NCBI GenBank assembly: GCA_963732655.1
Contig: CAVTAI010000017.1
Coordinates: 1,399,615 to 1,463,614 of the forward strand
DNA: 64,000 bases
Direction: 5' to 3'
Source: CAVTWS01 sp963732655
GTDB lineage: Bacteria; Actinomycetota; Acidimicrobiia; Acidimicrobiales; SHLQ01
The notes beneath the pieces were generated by a model. It was given only the letters and a program-made list of their open reading frames with translations, was not told the origin of the DNA and searched no databases. Positions 37,401 to 46,847 of this stretch are shown here, piece after piece; positions within the stretch are counted from its first letter, which is position 1, and each line of letters begins with the position of its first letter. Both the position numbers and the translations under genes were made by a program.

Positions 37401-40400
37401 TAATCCGCGGTATCGTTACCGGCGCCGCCGATCAGCGTGTCATTGCCAGCGCCGCCAATGAGCGTGTCATTGCCCGCGCCGCCGTCGATGACGTTGGCAC
37501 CGCCATCGCCCGTCAACGTATCGTCGAAAGCCGAGCCGGTCAGGTTCTCAAAACCGCTCGCCGTATCGGTTCCTGCAGCGCCCGTGTTCTGCGCGGTCGT
37601 GGTTGCGAGATTGACCACCACGCCGGCTCCAGCCGAAGCATAGCTCAAGGTGTCGACGCCCAGGCCACCAACCATGGTGTCGTTGCCGGCGCCGCCCTCG
37701 ATCACGTTGGCATTGTCGTCACCGGTTAAGGTGTCGTCGAAGCCTGAGCCCCTGAGATTCTCCACGCCGGAAATCGTGTCGGTTCCCGCGCCCACCGTAT
37801 TCTGCGCCGCGAGGATACCCAGGTCGACCGTAACGCCCATGGCTGCGGAGGCATAGCTTGCGGTGTCGTTACCGGTCCCCGCCGCTCAGCAGATCATTCC
37901 CGCTGCCGCCGATCAGCGTGTCGTCGCCAAGTCCGCCGATCAGGGTATCATTGCCTGCTCGTCCGTCGAGGCTATCATTGCCTGCTCCGCCATCGAGAAC
38001 GTTGTTCGTCACACAACGCCCCCGCGAAGTCGCCGATGAGCGTGTCGTTGAACGCCGAGCCGATGAGATTCTCGATCGTGCCGGAGACGCCGTCGCCCTG
38101 CGCATCGCCACCGACGCCACCGAGTGAGAAGCCTTGAGCAACAGCAACGGTCACTCCCGCCGACGAGCCGGAGTAGTCCGCCGTGTCGATGCCGGCGCCG
38201 CCGTTGAGACTGTCGTTGCCGGTGCCGCCGATCAGGATGTCGTTGCCGTTGCCGCCCTGCAAAATATCGTTGCCGGCGCCGCCATCGAGCCGGTTGTCGG
38301 TCACGCTAACGGGTATGCCGGTCCCCGTGGCGTCGCCGATGAGAACATCGTTGAACGCCGAGCCGATCAGGTTCTCGATCGTGCCGGAGACGCTGTCGCC
38401 CTGCGCATCGCCACCAGTTCCGCTGAGCGAGACGCCTTGCGCGACACCAACGGTCACCCCCGCCGACGAGCCGGAGTAGTCCGCCGTGTCGATGCCGGCG
38501 CCGCCGTTGAGCGTGTCGTTGCCGGCGCCGCCGATCAGGATGTCGTTGCCGTTGCCGCCTTGCAAAATATCGTTACCGGCGCCGCCATCGAGCCGGTTGT
38601 CGGTCACGCTAACGGGTATGCCGGTCCCCGTGGCGTCGCCGATGAGAATATCGTTGAACGCCGAGCCGATCAGGTTCTCGATCGTGCCGGAGACGCTGTC
38701 GCCCTGCGCATCGCCACCAGTTCCACCGAGCGAGACGCCTTGCGCGACCGCGACCGTGACACCCAGTGACGAAGCCGAGTAGTCTGCGGTGTCAATACCG
38801 GCGCCGCCGCTGAGCGTGTCCTCGCCGATGCCGCCGATCAGCATATCGTTGCCGTCGCCGCCAATCAGCGTGTCATTCCCGGCGCCTCCGTCCAACGTGT
38901 CGTTACCGGCGCCGCCTTGGAGGCTATTCGCGAGCGTATTGCCGATCAGAAGATCGCCGAAGTCCGACCCTATGACGCCCTCAATCGTATTGCTGATGAT
39001 ATCGCCGGCGGCATCGCCGTTCGCGACGCCATTGAACGTGGCGGATTGCTGCGTTGCTCCACCGACATTTGTGGTCGTGCTGAGAGCCACGCGAACTGCG
39101 GTCGACGAGTGGGCGTAACTGACTGTGTCGATATCGCCGTCATTGAAGGCGAGCGTCCCGCTGCCAAGGATGGTGTCGGCGCCGGCGCCGCCTTCGATCA
39201 CGTTACCGGTGGCATTGCCCTGCAGGAAGTCATTGAATCGCGAGCCGATCAGATTCTCGATATTCGTGAGCTGGTCGCCAGCGGCGTCGCTGTCGTCATC
39301 GCCATCTGAGATATTCCGGTCATGCCCGATGGTCGTCCCGGAATCCGCGAGCGCAATCGAAACGGCCGCCTTCGAGGACGAATATTCCGCTGTATCACTG
39401 CCAGTCGCGCCATCGATCACGTCGGCGCCAAAGCCGCCCATGAAGGTGTTGTTCAACTCGTCGCCCAGAAGGGTGTCGCTGAAGCCCGAACCGACGACCC
39501 GCTCAATCAAGAACAGCAGATCGCCTTCGGCATCGCCGCCCAGCCCGGTGCCCGCGATCGTCGGGTCGAGCACAGTCCCATTCAGTTGAATGGTGACCCC
39601 GGCCGTGGAGGTCGAATAGTCGGCGGTATCGACACCTGGATTTCCGATCAGGATATCGGCGCCGGCGCCGCCAATGAGCGTATCGTCGCCCGCTTGACCG
39701 TCGATCTGATCGTTGCCGGCACCGCCGTCAAGCCGGTTGGCGACTGCGCTGCCGATCAGGCCGTCGTCGCCGGCCGAACCGATCACGTTCTCGACGTTGA
39801 TCAGCGTGTCGCCCTGGGCATGGCCGCCAAGGCCGGTGCCGGCGCCGAGGTCCACGATCACGTTGCCCGGCGATGCCGAGTAGTCGACGGTATCGTTACC
39901 ATCGCCACCATCGATGGCATCGCCAATGATCTCGCCACTCACCGGGTCCAGAATGCCAGCGCCGCCGCGGAGCATGTCATCGCCAGCTCCGCCCGCGATG
40001 ATATCGATGCCGTCACCGCCGTCGAGAACGTCGTTACCGTCTCCACCAAGAAGCGTGTCGTTGCCGGAGCCACCGAGCAGCGAGTCGTTGCCGGCACCGC
40101 CGTCGAGGAGATCGTCTCCGCCTGAGCCAAACAGCGAATCGTCGCCATCGCCGCCGAACATCTGATCGTTGCCTGAACCGCCGATCAGCTCGTCATTGCC
40201 GCTGCCACCGAAAAGGATGTTGTTGCCTGAACCGGCGATCAGGGTGTCGTCACCGGCGCCGCCGTCGAGCATGTCGTCGTCGAGGCTGCCATCAAGCAGG
40301 TCGTTACCCGCACCGCCGAAGATCGTGTCGTTGCCGAACGAACCGAGGAGATTGTCGTCGCCGTCACCGCCATCCAAAACGTCATTACCGGATCCGCCTA

Positions 40401-40731
40401 GCAGAGTATCAACTCCGAGCCCGCCGAACATCCGGTCGTGGCCCGCGCCGCCATCCAGGATGTCGTTGTCGGCGCCACCGTCGACAAAATCATCGCCGCC
40501 GTTCCCGCGCAGAATATCGTTGCCAGCGCCGCCGAGCAGCGTATCAGCCGTACCTCCTGCGGAGATCGTGTCGTTGCCCGCACCGCCGTCCAGATGATCG
40601 GCAAGGTCAGCTCCCGCGGACGCCAACACCGTGATGATATCGTTCCCATCATGAGCATAGACTTCGAATGCGCCAGCTTGCGTGATCGTCCTGGTGTCTC
40701 TTAAAGAGGTGAGCTTCAGCTTGGTGGCCAT
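34492..40731 (-). CDS. Giant RTX (hemolysin-type calcium-binding repeat) protein (about eight frameshifts)
   Basis: About 2,080 residues. The first 918 codons are one open frame from ATG 40731 (MATKLKLTSLRDTRTITQAG); about eight single-base breaks lie between 35.4 and 38.0 kb. Nearly the whole length is GGxGxDxLx nonapeptides (for example GGAGNDTLLGGDGNDVLDGG), many dozens in total, interleaved with a recurring segment ADYSGSSAGVTVGVAQG ... GTIENLIGSAFNDVLIGD. The last ~100 residues lack repeats (TISDYVLGEDIELASFTSSS to the end ILDNNVSLVA) and fit the uncleaved C-terminal T1SS signal. No protease, lipase or adhesin domain is visible, so it may be a structural or surface-layer-like protein. 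GGGAA lies 9 bases before the start. Confidence 0.88.
35628..36210 (-). repeat. Tandem 291-bp repeats inside the RTX gene
   Basis: Two nearly identical units of 291 bases (97 codons), each containing one ADYSGSSAAVSVGVTQQGS segment followed by nonapeptides. One copy has an extra base near 35846, giving an observed spacing of 292. A diverged third copy lies immediately before 35628. Confidence 0.8.
38160..38765 (-). repeat. Tandem 303-bp repeats inside the RTX gene
   Basis: Two nearly identical 303-base units (101 codons), each with ADYSGSSAGVTV, GTIENLIGSAFND and the insert GDATGTGIPVSVTDNRLD. A third related unit continues toward 39.0 kb. Such perfect in-frame repeats suggest recent unequal crossing-over and length variation. 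Confidence 0.8.
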
Positions 40732-41180
40732 GGCGCGGTTTCCCAGTGGCTGTGCTATTGCAAGCGGCTCTCACAACAGCAATCGAGGCACTCATGCTCT
40801 CGAGAGCCATGCTAGGCGCGACCTTTCCGAAAACAAACGGCACTATCGGACAACCTCCATTCGGGTGGTGGTATGGCCCACCCAAAGGGTGAAGGGAATT
40901 TCTCGGCTTGGTGGGGTGACCGTTTCCTGGTCGCGTCGGACGTTGAACTCAGGCCTGGGGGCCATCGTCATGAAATGCCCCCGGAGCGGGGCGATGCTGG
41001 TGCATTCGAATTACTGGCGGCAATACTCTTCGACGACGAAGGCGCCTTCTAACCAATTGATTCCAGGCATTATTCTAGCACTGCTGACAAAACACACTTC
41101 GAAAGCTACCCCGGGTTGCCCACGTGCGCGAGCTTCGGGTACAGGTCCGAATAACCCGCAGGGACGGTCACGCTTTAGGC
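40732..41180. other. Upstream region of RTX gene, no convincing gene
   Basis: About 450 bases between the RTX start and the protein B stop. A 172-codon plus-strand reading through here starts inside the RTX gene and has no ribosome binding site or family resemblance. It holds a short near-palindrome at 40795-40813 (ATGCTCTCGAGAGCCAT core) about 70 bases upstream of the RTX start, possibly an operator. Confidence 0.5.
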
Positions 41181-41904
41181 TTAGTCGACGGCGGCTATGA
41201 TCTCGCCGATGATCGTTGACAGTGTGTCCTCAACGGTCAGGACGCTGGCTCCGACCTCCAACAGGGTATCTGGACCGCTGACCTCCGCGGTAATCTCCAG
41301 AACTGCGACATTGCCCTCGATATCGAACGCGAGATCGTAGAGATCTTCATCGTCCGTTGCCGGATCCATTGTCGCCGGCAACTCGCTTTCAGCGAGCGGA
41401 TCGAGCATGGGATCGGCTTCGGTCGATCCACCCGCTGCGATCGAGTCAAAATCCAATCCGTAAAGCGTCATCTCCGATGTGGCGATCGCAACCGACCCAT
41501 CCGGCCCCTGATCAACGATCTGGGTATTGCTGGTAAAGACCAGCAAGAAATCCGCGCCGCTCAAACCTCCGAAACTATTTGCCGTCGCGAACGCGATCTC
41601 GTCCCCCGGCGATTCTGCCACGGCGACGAAGCTTGCGCTTCCTTGCATTGTCGCCAGCAACCCCGTGGTATCCAACTCAGCCGACATGCTCCCAACGGCC
41701 AAGGTGTCCTCGCCGATGGCGGTGGCTTCTCCGCCGAGCACCAATGCGAGCGCAGAAGGGTCGGACGAAGGGTCGGATACGGAGCCGTAAAGCAGGGTCT
41801 GTTCGGTAGCGTAGGAATTCAAATGTCACGGTATCCGCGCCAGTGGTCGTTGCAAGCGTGGTCGACACCCCAACCGAGCTGCTGGTCGTCACGCTGAGGG
41901 TCAT
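41181..41904 (-). CDS. Secretion-island protein B, paralogue of protein A (one frameshift)
   Basis: About 240 residues after removing one base near 41819. It starts MTLSVTTSSSVGVSTTLATT, without a signal peptide. The middle has LGGEATAIGEDTLAVGSM and FATANSFGGLSGADFLLVF, aligned with IGGEGTAVGEDTL and SANTFADVSGADLVFIF of protein A. The end (EGNVAVLEITAEVSGPDTL, ASVLTVEDTLST) is the common C-terminal module. It lacks the long Asp/hydrophobic repeat of A and C. Very acidic overall with few Lys/Arg, as in other type I secreted proteins. No known family recognised. Confidence 0.72.
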
Positions 41905-42052
41905 CGCGAAATCCCCTTCGGCTCGACACAAGACTCGTCACTGCCACGCACTGGACAAAAGCGATTTAGAATATCCTTGATCACTGCACTATCTTGCCTG
42001 ACCGCATCGTCCGCCTGTGCGATACGCACGCCCCCGCCCTTAAAGAAGAAGC

Positions 42053-42077
42053 GACGGCAGCCACATGGGCTGCCGTC
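42053..42077 (-). terminator. Hairpin terminator downstream of protein C gene
   Basis: Ten-base-pair stem GACGGCAGCC / GGCTGCCGTC with a five-base loop, followed on the minus strand by GCTTCTTCTTTAA. A longer inverted repeat (TGTCTCGAGGG / CCCCTCGAGACA) lies between it and the gene, at 42084-42132. Confidence 0.7.
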
Positions 42078-42143
42078 GGTCGATGTCTCGAGGGTATGAG
42101 GCCTGCATCGGGGGCGGGGGCCCCTCGAGACACCGCAGGAACA

Positions 42144-42434
42144 TTAGTCGGTGGCCGAAAATGCCCAGAGCGAGATGCTGGACAGATCGTCCGTCGTCAG
42201 CACAGCCACGATCGATTCCACATCGGTGTCGTCGCCGATCGCCTGAACGTCGAGAGTGAGTTCCGCCGTGTTGCCGTCGAGGTCAACGTCGGAATACACC
42301 TCGATATCGATGCAGATGTCCTTGTACACGTTGACGTCGACGTCCACGTCAAAATCCAGATCGATATCGACATCGATCTCGAGATCCTTCGAGAATTCGA
42401 AGTTGTCGTTATTGTCGTGATGGCGCTCAGTCAT
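42144..42434 (-). CDS. Secretion-island protein C: short Asp/hydrophobic-repeat protein
   Basis: 96 residues. Residues 15-50 alternate acidic and hydrophobic residues (DLEIDVDIDLDFDVDVDVNV then YKDICIDIEVYSDVDLDG), as in protein A. The last 45 residues (DGNTAELTLDVQAIGDDTD, VLTTDDLSSISLW) are the common C-terminal module also found in proteins A and B, so C is a minimal version: repeat plus C-terminal module. GGAGA lies seven bases before the ATG. No known family recognised. Confidence 0.72.
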   Translation of the reverse strand: MTERHHDNNDNFEFSKDLEIDVDIDLDFDVDVDVNVYKDICIDIEVYSDVDLDGNTAELTLDVQAIGDDTDVESIVAVLTTDDLSSISLWAFSATD

Positions 42435-42743
42435 GGTCGTTCTCCAAGTTTGGACTGGCTATCCCGCCAGCCAACGAACGCTAGACCGAACTGCAGACCA
42501 AAAAAATTCATCAGGGGACGGACGCGCCTTAGGGATTACGAACCGAAACTCTCACACACTGTGAATGCCAATTCCGCGCGAAGCTCCATCCTTCGAATGA
42601 AAACATGACAGCGTGCCTACCTCCAAAGGATGCTCTCGCTGGCCTGGTGTTCCCAAATGTCCAAGAACAACAGCGTAAAAACCTCCAAAGCCATAAGAGA
42701 GTATGACAATCTGGCGAACTCTATGCGTCAGAGAGGTCAACAC
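42435..42743. other. Divergent intergenic region
   Basis: About 300 bases between protein C (minus) and the CMD-family gene (plus). An in-frame extension of the latter back to 42630 lacks a ribosome binding site. An AT-rich run (GACCAAAAAAATTCATC) lies about 65 bases upstream of protein C. No other signal is clear. Confidence 0.5.
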
Positions 42744-43359
42744 GTGACTGCCGACGATATCGATCCCGTGTCCCGCTGCCGCCTGCCGTTCGTCGACAGA
42801 GATGCGCTCGACCCTGATACACAGGCGATCCACGACATGCTTGCCGGCGGGAACGCCGAGACCATCCGGGGACTTCGCGGCCCCGGCGGCATCAATTTGC
42901 ACAGCCCGCAATACGCGAAATTCTCCCGTCCTGTGGGACGCTATCTTCGCTATGAAGCCGGCTTTACCGGGCGGGTACGGGAAGTCGCCATTCTGATCAC
43001 GGCGCGCTGCTGCGATAGTCAATTTGAATGGGCGGCTCACGAAAGCGAAGCGATGAAGCAAGGCGTGCCTGACCGAGACGATCGAAGCCATCCGGCTGGG
43101 GCGATCGCTGGAGGGGCTCGATCCGATCGACGCGATCGTCATCGCTTTGGGCCGCGAAACATTTCTGGCCCGCAAGGTCGGCGCGGAAACCTACCGTCAG
43201 GCGCTTGCGCAGTTCGGGATGCGCGGGCTCGTCGACCTGGCCGCTCTGATGGGCAACTATGCGAGCACGGCGGCCATGCTCACGATCTTTGACATGCAAC
43301 TCGATGACGGCGTCAACCCGCCGCTTGCTCCGCTGGGAGACACGCCAATTGCGGGCTGA
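42744..43359 (+). CDS. Carboxymuconolactone decarboxylase family protein (one frameshift)
   Basis: About 205 residues after repair of one base near 43065. The CMD core reads RVREVAILITARCCDSQFEW followed by AAHESEA, with the conserved Glu-Trp and His; the repaired frame continues LGRSLEGLDPIDAIVIALGR. There is no CxxC redox pair, so it is not a typical AhpD peroxidase. The GTG at 42744 is preferred because AGAGAGG lies seven bases upstream. Confidence 0.8.
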
Positions 43360-43465
43360 CCGCAGTCATTCTTACGCCGGAAAACAGGGTCGATCCGCCG
43401 CGTGCTTCCCAGACTCCCTTTGGGCAATGGGTTCGGAGTTACACAAAATACTGTCATGGAGTGAG

Positions 43466-43542
43466 TGGCGCGCTCGGAGAGATTCGAACTCCCGACCCCC
43501 AGATTCGAAGTCTGGTGCTCTATCCAGCTGAGCTACGAGCGC
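43466..43542 (-). tRNA. tRNA-Arg (anticodon TCG)
   Basis: A 77-nt cloverleaf on the minus strand: acceptor GCGCTCG/CGAGCGC, D arm GCTCAGCTGGATAGAGC, anticodon stem CCAGA/TCTGG with loop CTTCGAA, T arm GGGAGTTCGAATCTCTC, and encoded CCA at 43466-43468. Confidence 0.95.
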
Positions 43543-43825
43543 TGATTCTGATATTGAGTTGTGACAGTCCTGATCAGTTCCGGCAACCGAGCGCGCATTT
43601 TCCTGCGCCACGACTTCCTGCGCCACGATCTGGGCGATACCAGCGTGCGCGGCGCGACTTAGCGGCACCGCGGCCATGTTGGCAAGACCGGCCCGCCGCT
43701 ACGCGCGGCCCCTGCTGGACAGCATACAGCCGTGCATGCAATTTGGAAGGGCGCACCTCGGTTCAGCAAGGTTCCCGCATCTCTCTCCCGCTCGCCTCCT
43801 TCCAGACCGCACCCTGAGGATCAAC

Positions 43826-44215
43826 ATGAAAGCATGGGACGCTTCGCCCTTTATCAAATTCATGGGCGTGAAGGTCATCCGCCGCGGCGGCGAGCGCAGC
43901 GAGGCCGAGCTCACCAATCGCGAGGACCTCTGCAACCGCCGCGATATCATGCACGGCGGCGCGATCATGGCGCTTGCCGACATCATGGGCGGGATGACGG
44001 CGTCCGCCGCCCTGCCCCCGGGCCACGCCACCGCCACCATCGAGAGCAAGACCAACTTCCTGGCGCCGATCCCCAAAGGCGACACCGTGCGTGCGGTGTG
44101 CACACCATTGCACTCCGGCCGCACCACCATCGTGCTGCAAACCAACATCACCCGCAGCGACGGACGGCTCGCCGCAATGGTGACCCAGACCCAGATCGTG
44201 CTGCCGAAGAGCTGA
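43826..44215 (+). CDS. PaaI-type hotdog thioesterase
   Basis: 129 residues. The hotdog signature is DIMHGGAIMALADIMGGMTA, with the catalytic Asp in the helix, followed by ESKTNFLAPIPKGD and QTNITRSDGRLAAMVTQTQI. It should hydrolyse acyl-CoA esters, possibly aromatic ones. GAGGA precedes ATG 43826; an in-frame extension to 43676 is not supported. It is followed closely by a receptor gene. Confidence 0.9.
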   Translation: MKAWDASPFIKFMGVKVIRRGGERSEAELTNREDLCNRRDIMHGGAIMALADIMGGMTASAALPPGHATATIESKTNFLAPIPKGDTVRAVCTPLHSGRTTIVLQTNITRSDGRLAAMVTQTQIVLPKS

Positions 44216-44307
44216 TCCCGTACATCGGGGAGCGGCGAATTGGACCATGGACGGTCGACCCCGGCAGCGTGCAGTCTGGGCCGCTGATCCCCCGATGGAG
44301 GTATGCC

Positions 44308-45372
44308 ATGCGGCGCTCGACCCTGACGTTGGCGGTCCTGCTGGCGATCGCGGCAACCCCAGCCGTTGCCGACGCCGTCGCCGAATTCTACGCCGGCAAG
44401 CAGATCCGCTTCATCATCCGCTCCGGCGTCGGCGGCGGCTATGATCAGTACTCGCGGCTGCTCGGAAGGCACATCGGCAAGCACATACCGGGCCAGCCCT
44501 CGGTCCTCCCGATCAACATGCCGGGTGGCGGCGGCATCCGCGCCGCCAACTACGTCGCCAAGATCGCACCGCAGGACGGCACCATTCTCACCATCGTCAG
44601 CCAGGGCTTGCCGGTCGATCAGGCGCTCGGCCTGAACCCGAGCTTCCAGGCCGACTTGCGCGACTTTCTGTGGGTCGGGAATTTGAGCTCGTCGAACCAA
44701 GTGATGGTGACGTGGCACACCTCACCCTCCAAGAGCTTCGCCGACCTGATGACGCGCGAGACCACGATCGGCTCGACCCAGGCCGGATCGATCTCGGTGC
44801 AGATGCCGGCGGTGCTCAACAACATCGTCGGCACCAAGATCAAGATCATCTTCGGCTATCCCGACGGCCGCGACGTCAACATCGCGATGGAGCGCGGCGA
44901 AGTGGAAGGCCGCGCCACCAATCCCTGGGCGAGTTACCTCGCGGTGACGCCGCACCTGGTCGAGCAGAAGCTGATCATCCCGGTCCTGCAGATCGGCATG
45001 GTCAAGGATGCGGCGCTGCCGCATGTGCCGTTGCTGCGCGAACTCAAGCCGATCCATCCCGACGGCCAGGCGGTGCTGGAGTTCATGTCCAAGGCGACGG
45101 TCGTCGGCCGCCCGATCGCGACCACGCCGAACGTTCCGGCGGATCGCCTCGCCGCGCTGCGGCGAGCTTTCGACCTGACCCTCAAAGACCCCGAATTCAT
45201 CAAGGAGGCGCAGACCCAGCGCGCCGAAATCCAGCCGATGACGGGAGCGGAGCTTACACAGCTCGTGCACGAGATCATCGCCACGCCCGCCGAGCTGCGC
45301 GATCGCGTCAAGGCGGCGATCCAACCGAAGGACGCACGCGCCTTGCCCGCAAAGCCGAAGCAGGACAAGTGA
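44308..45372 (+). CDS. TctC/Bug-type extracytoplasmic solute receptor
   Basis: 354 residues with a signal peptide (LTLAVLLAIAATPAVADA). The fold is shown by EFYAGKQIRFIIRSGVGGGY, RHIGKHIPGQPSVLPINMPG and ANYVAKIAPQDGTIL, the ligand-loop pattern of tripartite tricarboxylate transporter receptors. GGAGG lies before ATG 44308. No TctA/TctB permease gene is adjacent. It lies 93 bases after the thioesterase gene in the same direction. Confidence 0.85.
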   Translation: MRRSTLTLAVLLAIAATPAVADAVAEFYAGKQIRFIIRSGVGGGYDQYSRLLGRHIGKHIPGQPSVLPINMPGGGGIRAANYVAKIAPQDGTILTIVSQGLPVDQALGLNPSFQADLRDFLWVGNLSSSNQVMVTWHTSPSKSFADLMTRETTIGSTQAGSISVQMPAVLNNIVGTKIKIIFGYPDGRDVNIAMERGEVEGRATNPWASYLAVTPHLVEQKLIIPVLQIGMVKDAALPHVPLLRELKPIHPDGQAVLEFMSKATVVGRPIATTPNVPADRLAALRRAFDLTLKDPEFIKEAQTQRAEIQPMTGAELTQLVHEIIATPAELRDRVKAAIQPKDARALPAKPKQDK

Positions 45373-45513
45373 TCGGCGCCGGCTTCTTCCCGCCCCTCAG
45401 AAGGCCCTAACGCGGCGGTCGCGAAGCACGGCCGATGCGGCGAACCGGGTCTCATTCCTGCCCTGGACGCATTCTCCGTTGCGTTCGACTATAGTCTCCG
45501 CGAAACGACCGAT

Positions 45514-45678
45514 AGTGGAGTGGATCTGACATTCGCGACCCACCTGGCAGCACGCGCGCGACGCGAATGTCAGATCCAAACTCCACAAGCAACTTATACT
45601 TGCTAGTGGTCCTTTAATTCTAACATTCGCAAAATCGTCCGCGGAAATGGGATGCGAATGTTAGAATTGGACCACTAG
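45514..45678 (-). repeat. Compound palindromic MITE-like element, copy 1
   Basis: Two adjacent hairpins: type B at 45514-45586 (arms GGATCTGACATTCGCG and complement) and type A at 45603-45678 (CTAGTGG... arms TTCTAACATTCGC and complement ...CCACTAG), joined by a 16-base spacer. The whole is the reverse complement of the copy at 51494-51663. Ends are CTAG, the target favoured by IS630-type elements. It finishes 18 bases before the alcohol dehydrogenase ATG. Confidence 0.85.
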
Positions 45679-45696
45679 GAACGCAGGAGGTTGGGA

Positions 45697-46824
45697 ATGG
45701 ACGTACGCGCGGCGCTCGCGGTCGCGGCAGGCAAGCCGCTGGAAGTCACGACGGTTCAGCTCGACGGCCCGCAGGCCGGCGAGGTGATGGTCGAGATCAA
45801 GGCGACCGGCATCTGCCACACCGATGAGTTCACCCTGTCGGGCGCCGATCCGGAGGGGCTGTTTCCAGCGATCCTCGGTCATGAGGGCGCCGGCGTCGTG
45901 GTCGAGGTCGGCCCTGGCGTGACCTCGGTCAAAAAGGGCGACCACGTTATTCCGCTGTACACGCCGGAGTGCCGGCAGTGCCCGTCCTGCCTGTCGCGCA
46001 AGACCAATCTCTGCACCGCGATCCGCGCGACCCAAGGCCAAGGCGTGATGCCCGACGGCACCTCGCGCTTTTCCCTCGGCGGCAAGAAACTCCACCACTA
46101 CATGGGCTGCTCGACTTTCGCCAATTTCACCGTACTGCCGGAAATCGCAGTCGCGAAAATCCGCGAGGACGCTCCATTCGACAAGGTCTGCTACGTCGGC
46201 TGCGGCGTGACCACCGGCATCGGCGCGGTGATCAACACCGCCAAGGTCGAGCCCGGCGCCAAGGCGATCGTGTTCGGGTTGGGCGGCATCGGGCTGAACG
46301 TGCTTCAGGGGCTGCGTCTCGCCGGCGCCGACATGATCATTGGCGTCGACGTCAACAACGACAAGAAGTCGTGGGGCGAGCGCTTCGGCATGACCCACTT
46401 CGTGAATGCCAAAGAGGCCGGCGCCGACCTCGTCGCGCATCTCGTCAACATGACCAAGAGCGGCGCCGACCAGATCGGCGGCGCCGATTACACCTTCGAC
46501 TGCACCGGCAATGTCACGGTCATGCGGCAGGCGCTGGAGTGCTGCCACCGCGGCTGGGGCGTGAGTGTCATCATCGGCGTTGCCGGCGCCGGGCAGGAAA
46601 TCGCCACCCGGCCGTTCCAGCTCGTCACCGGCCGGGTCTGGAAAGGCACCGCCTTCGGCGGCGCCCGCGGCCGTACCGACGTGCCCAAGATCGTCGACTG
46701 GTACATGGACGGGAAGATCGAGATCGACCCGATGATCACCCACACGCTGCCGCTCGCCGACATCAACAAGGGCTTCGACCTGATGCACCAGGGCAAGAGC
46801 ATCAGGAGCGTGGTGGTGTTTTAA
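45697..46824 (+). CDS. Class III alcohol dehydrogenase / S-(hydroxymethyl)glutathione dehydrogenase
   Basis: 375 residues. Catalytic zinc ligands are Cys in TGICHTDEFTLSG, His-Glu in LGHEGAGVV and a later Cys in VGCGVTTGIGA; the structural zinc site is CRQCPSCLSRKTNLC. The cofactor fold reads FGLGGIGLNVLQG. It oxidises the glutathione adduct of formaldehyde and also reduces S-nitrosoglutathione. GGAGG lies six bases before ATG 45697, immediately after the repeat element. Confidence 0.95.
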   Translation: MDVRAALAVAAGKPLEVTTVQLDGPQAGEVMVEIKATGICHTDEFTLSGADPEGLFPAILGHEGAGVVVEVGPGVTSVKKGDHVIPLYTPECRQCPSCLSRKTNLCTAIRATQGQGVMPDGTSRFSLGGKKLHHYMGCSTFANFTVLPEIAVAKIREDAPFDKVCYVGCGVTTGIGAVINTAKVEPGAKAIVFGLGGIGLNVLQGLRLAGADMIIGVDVNNDKKSWGERFGMTHFVNAKEAGADLVAHLVNMTKSGADQIGGADYTFDCTGNVTVMRQALECCHRGWGVSVIIGVAGAGQEIATRPFQLVTGRVWKGTAFGGARGRTDVPKIVDWYMDGKIEIDPMITHTLPLADINKGFDLMHQGKSIRSVVVF

Positions 46825-46847
46825 CCGGGACGCAGGCTCCCGGTGGC

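Noticed and set aside
35280..38800. Regularly spaced repeats that could suggest a CRISPR array
   Set aside because: Units are about 291-303 bases, in frame, and encode RTX protein; there are no short repeats with unique spacers.
34673..40597. Series of plus-strand Pro/Ser-rich open frames across the RTX region
   Set aside because: They are the antisense of GGxGxD repeats; Gly/Asp codons read as Pro/Ser on the other strand. Their periodic spacing simply mirrors the RTX repeats.
40682..41200. 172-codon plus-strand open frame upstream of the RTX gene
   Set aside because: It begins inside the RTX gene in antisense, has no ribosome binding site and no recognisable domain.
45411..45690. Antisense or small RNA gene in the hairpin-rich region before the alcohol dehydrogenase
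   Set aside because: The hairpins are explained by the repeat element found again, inverted, at 51.5 kb.
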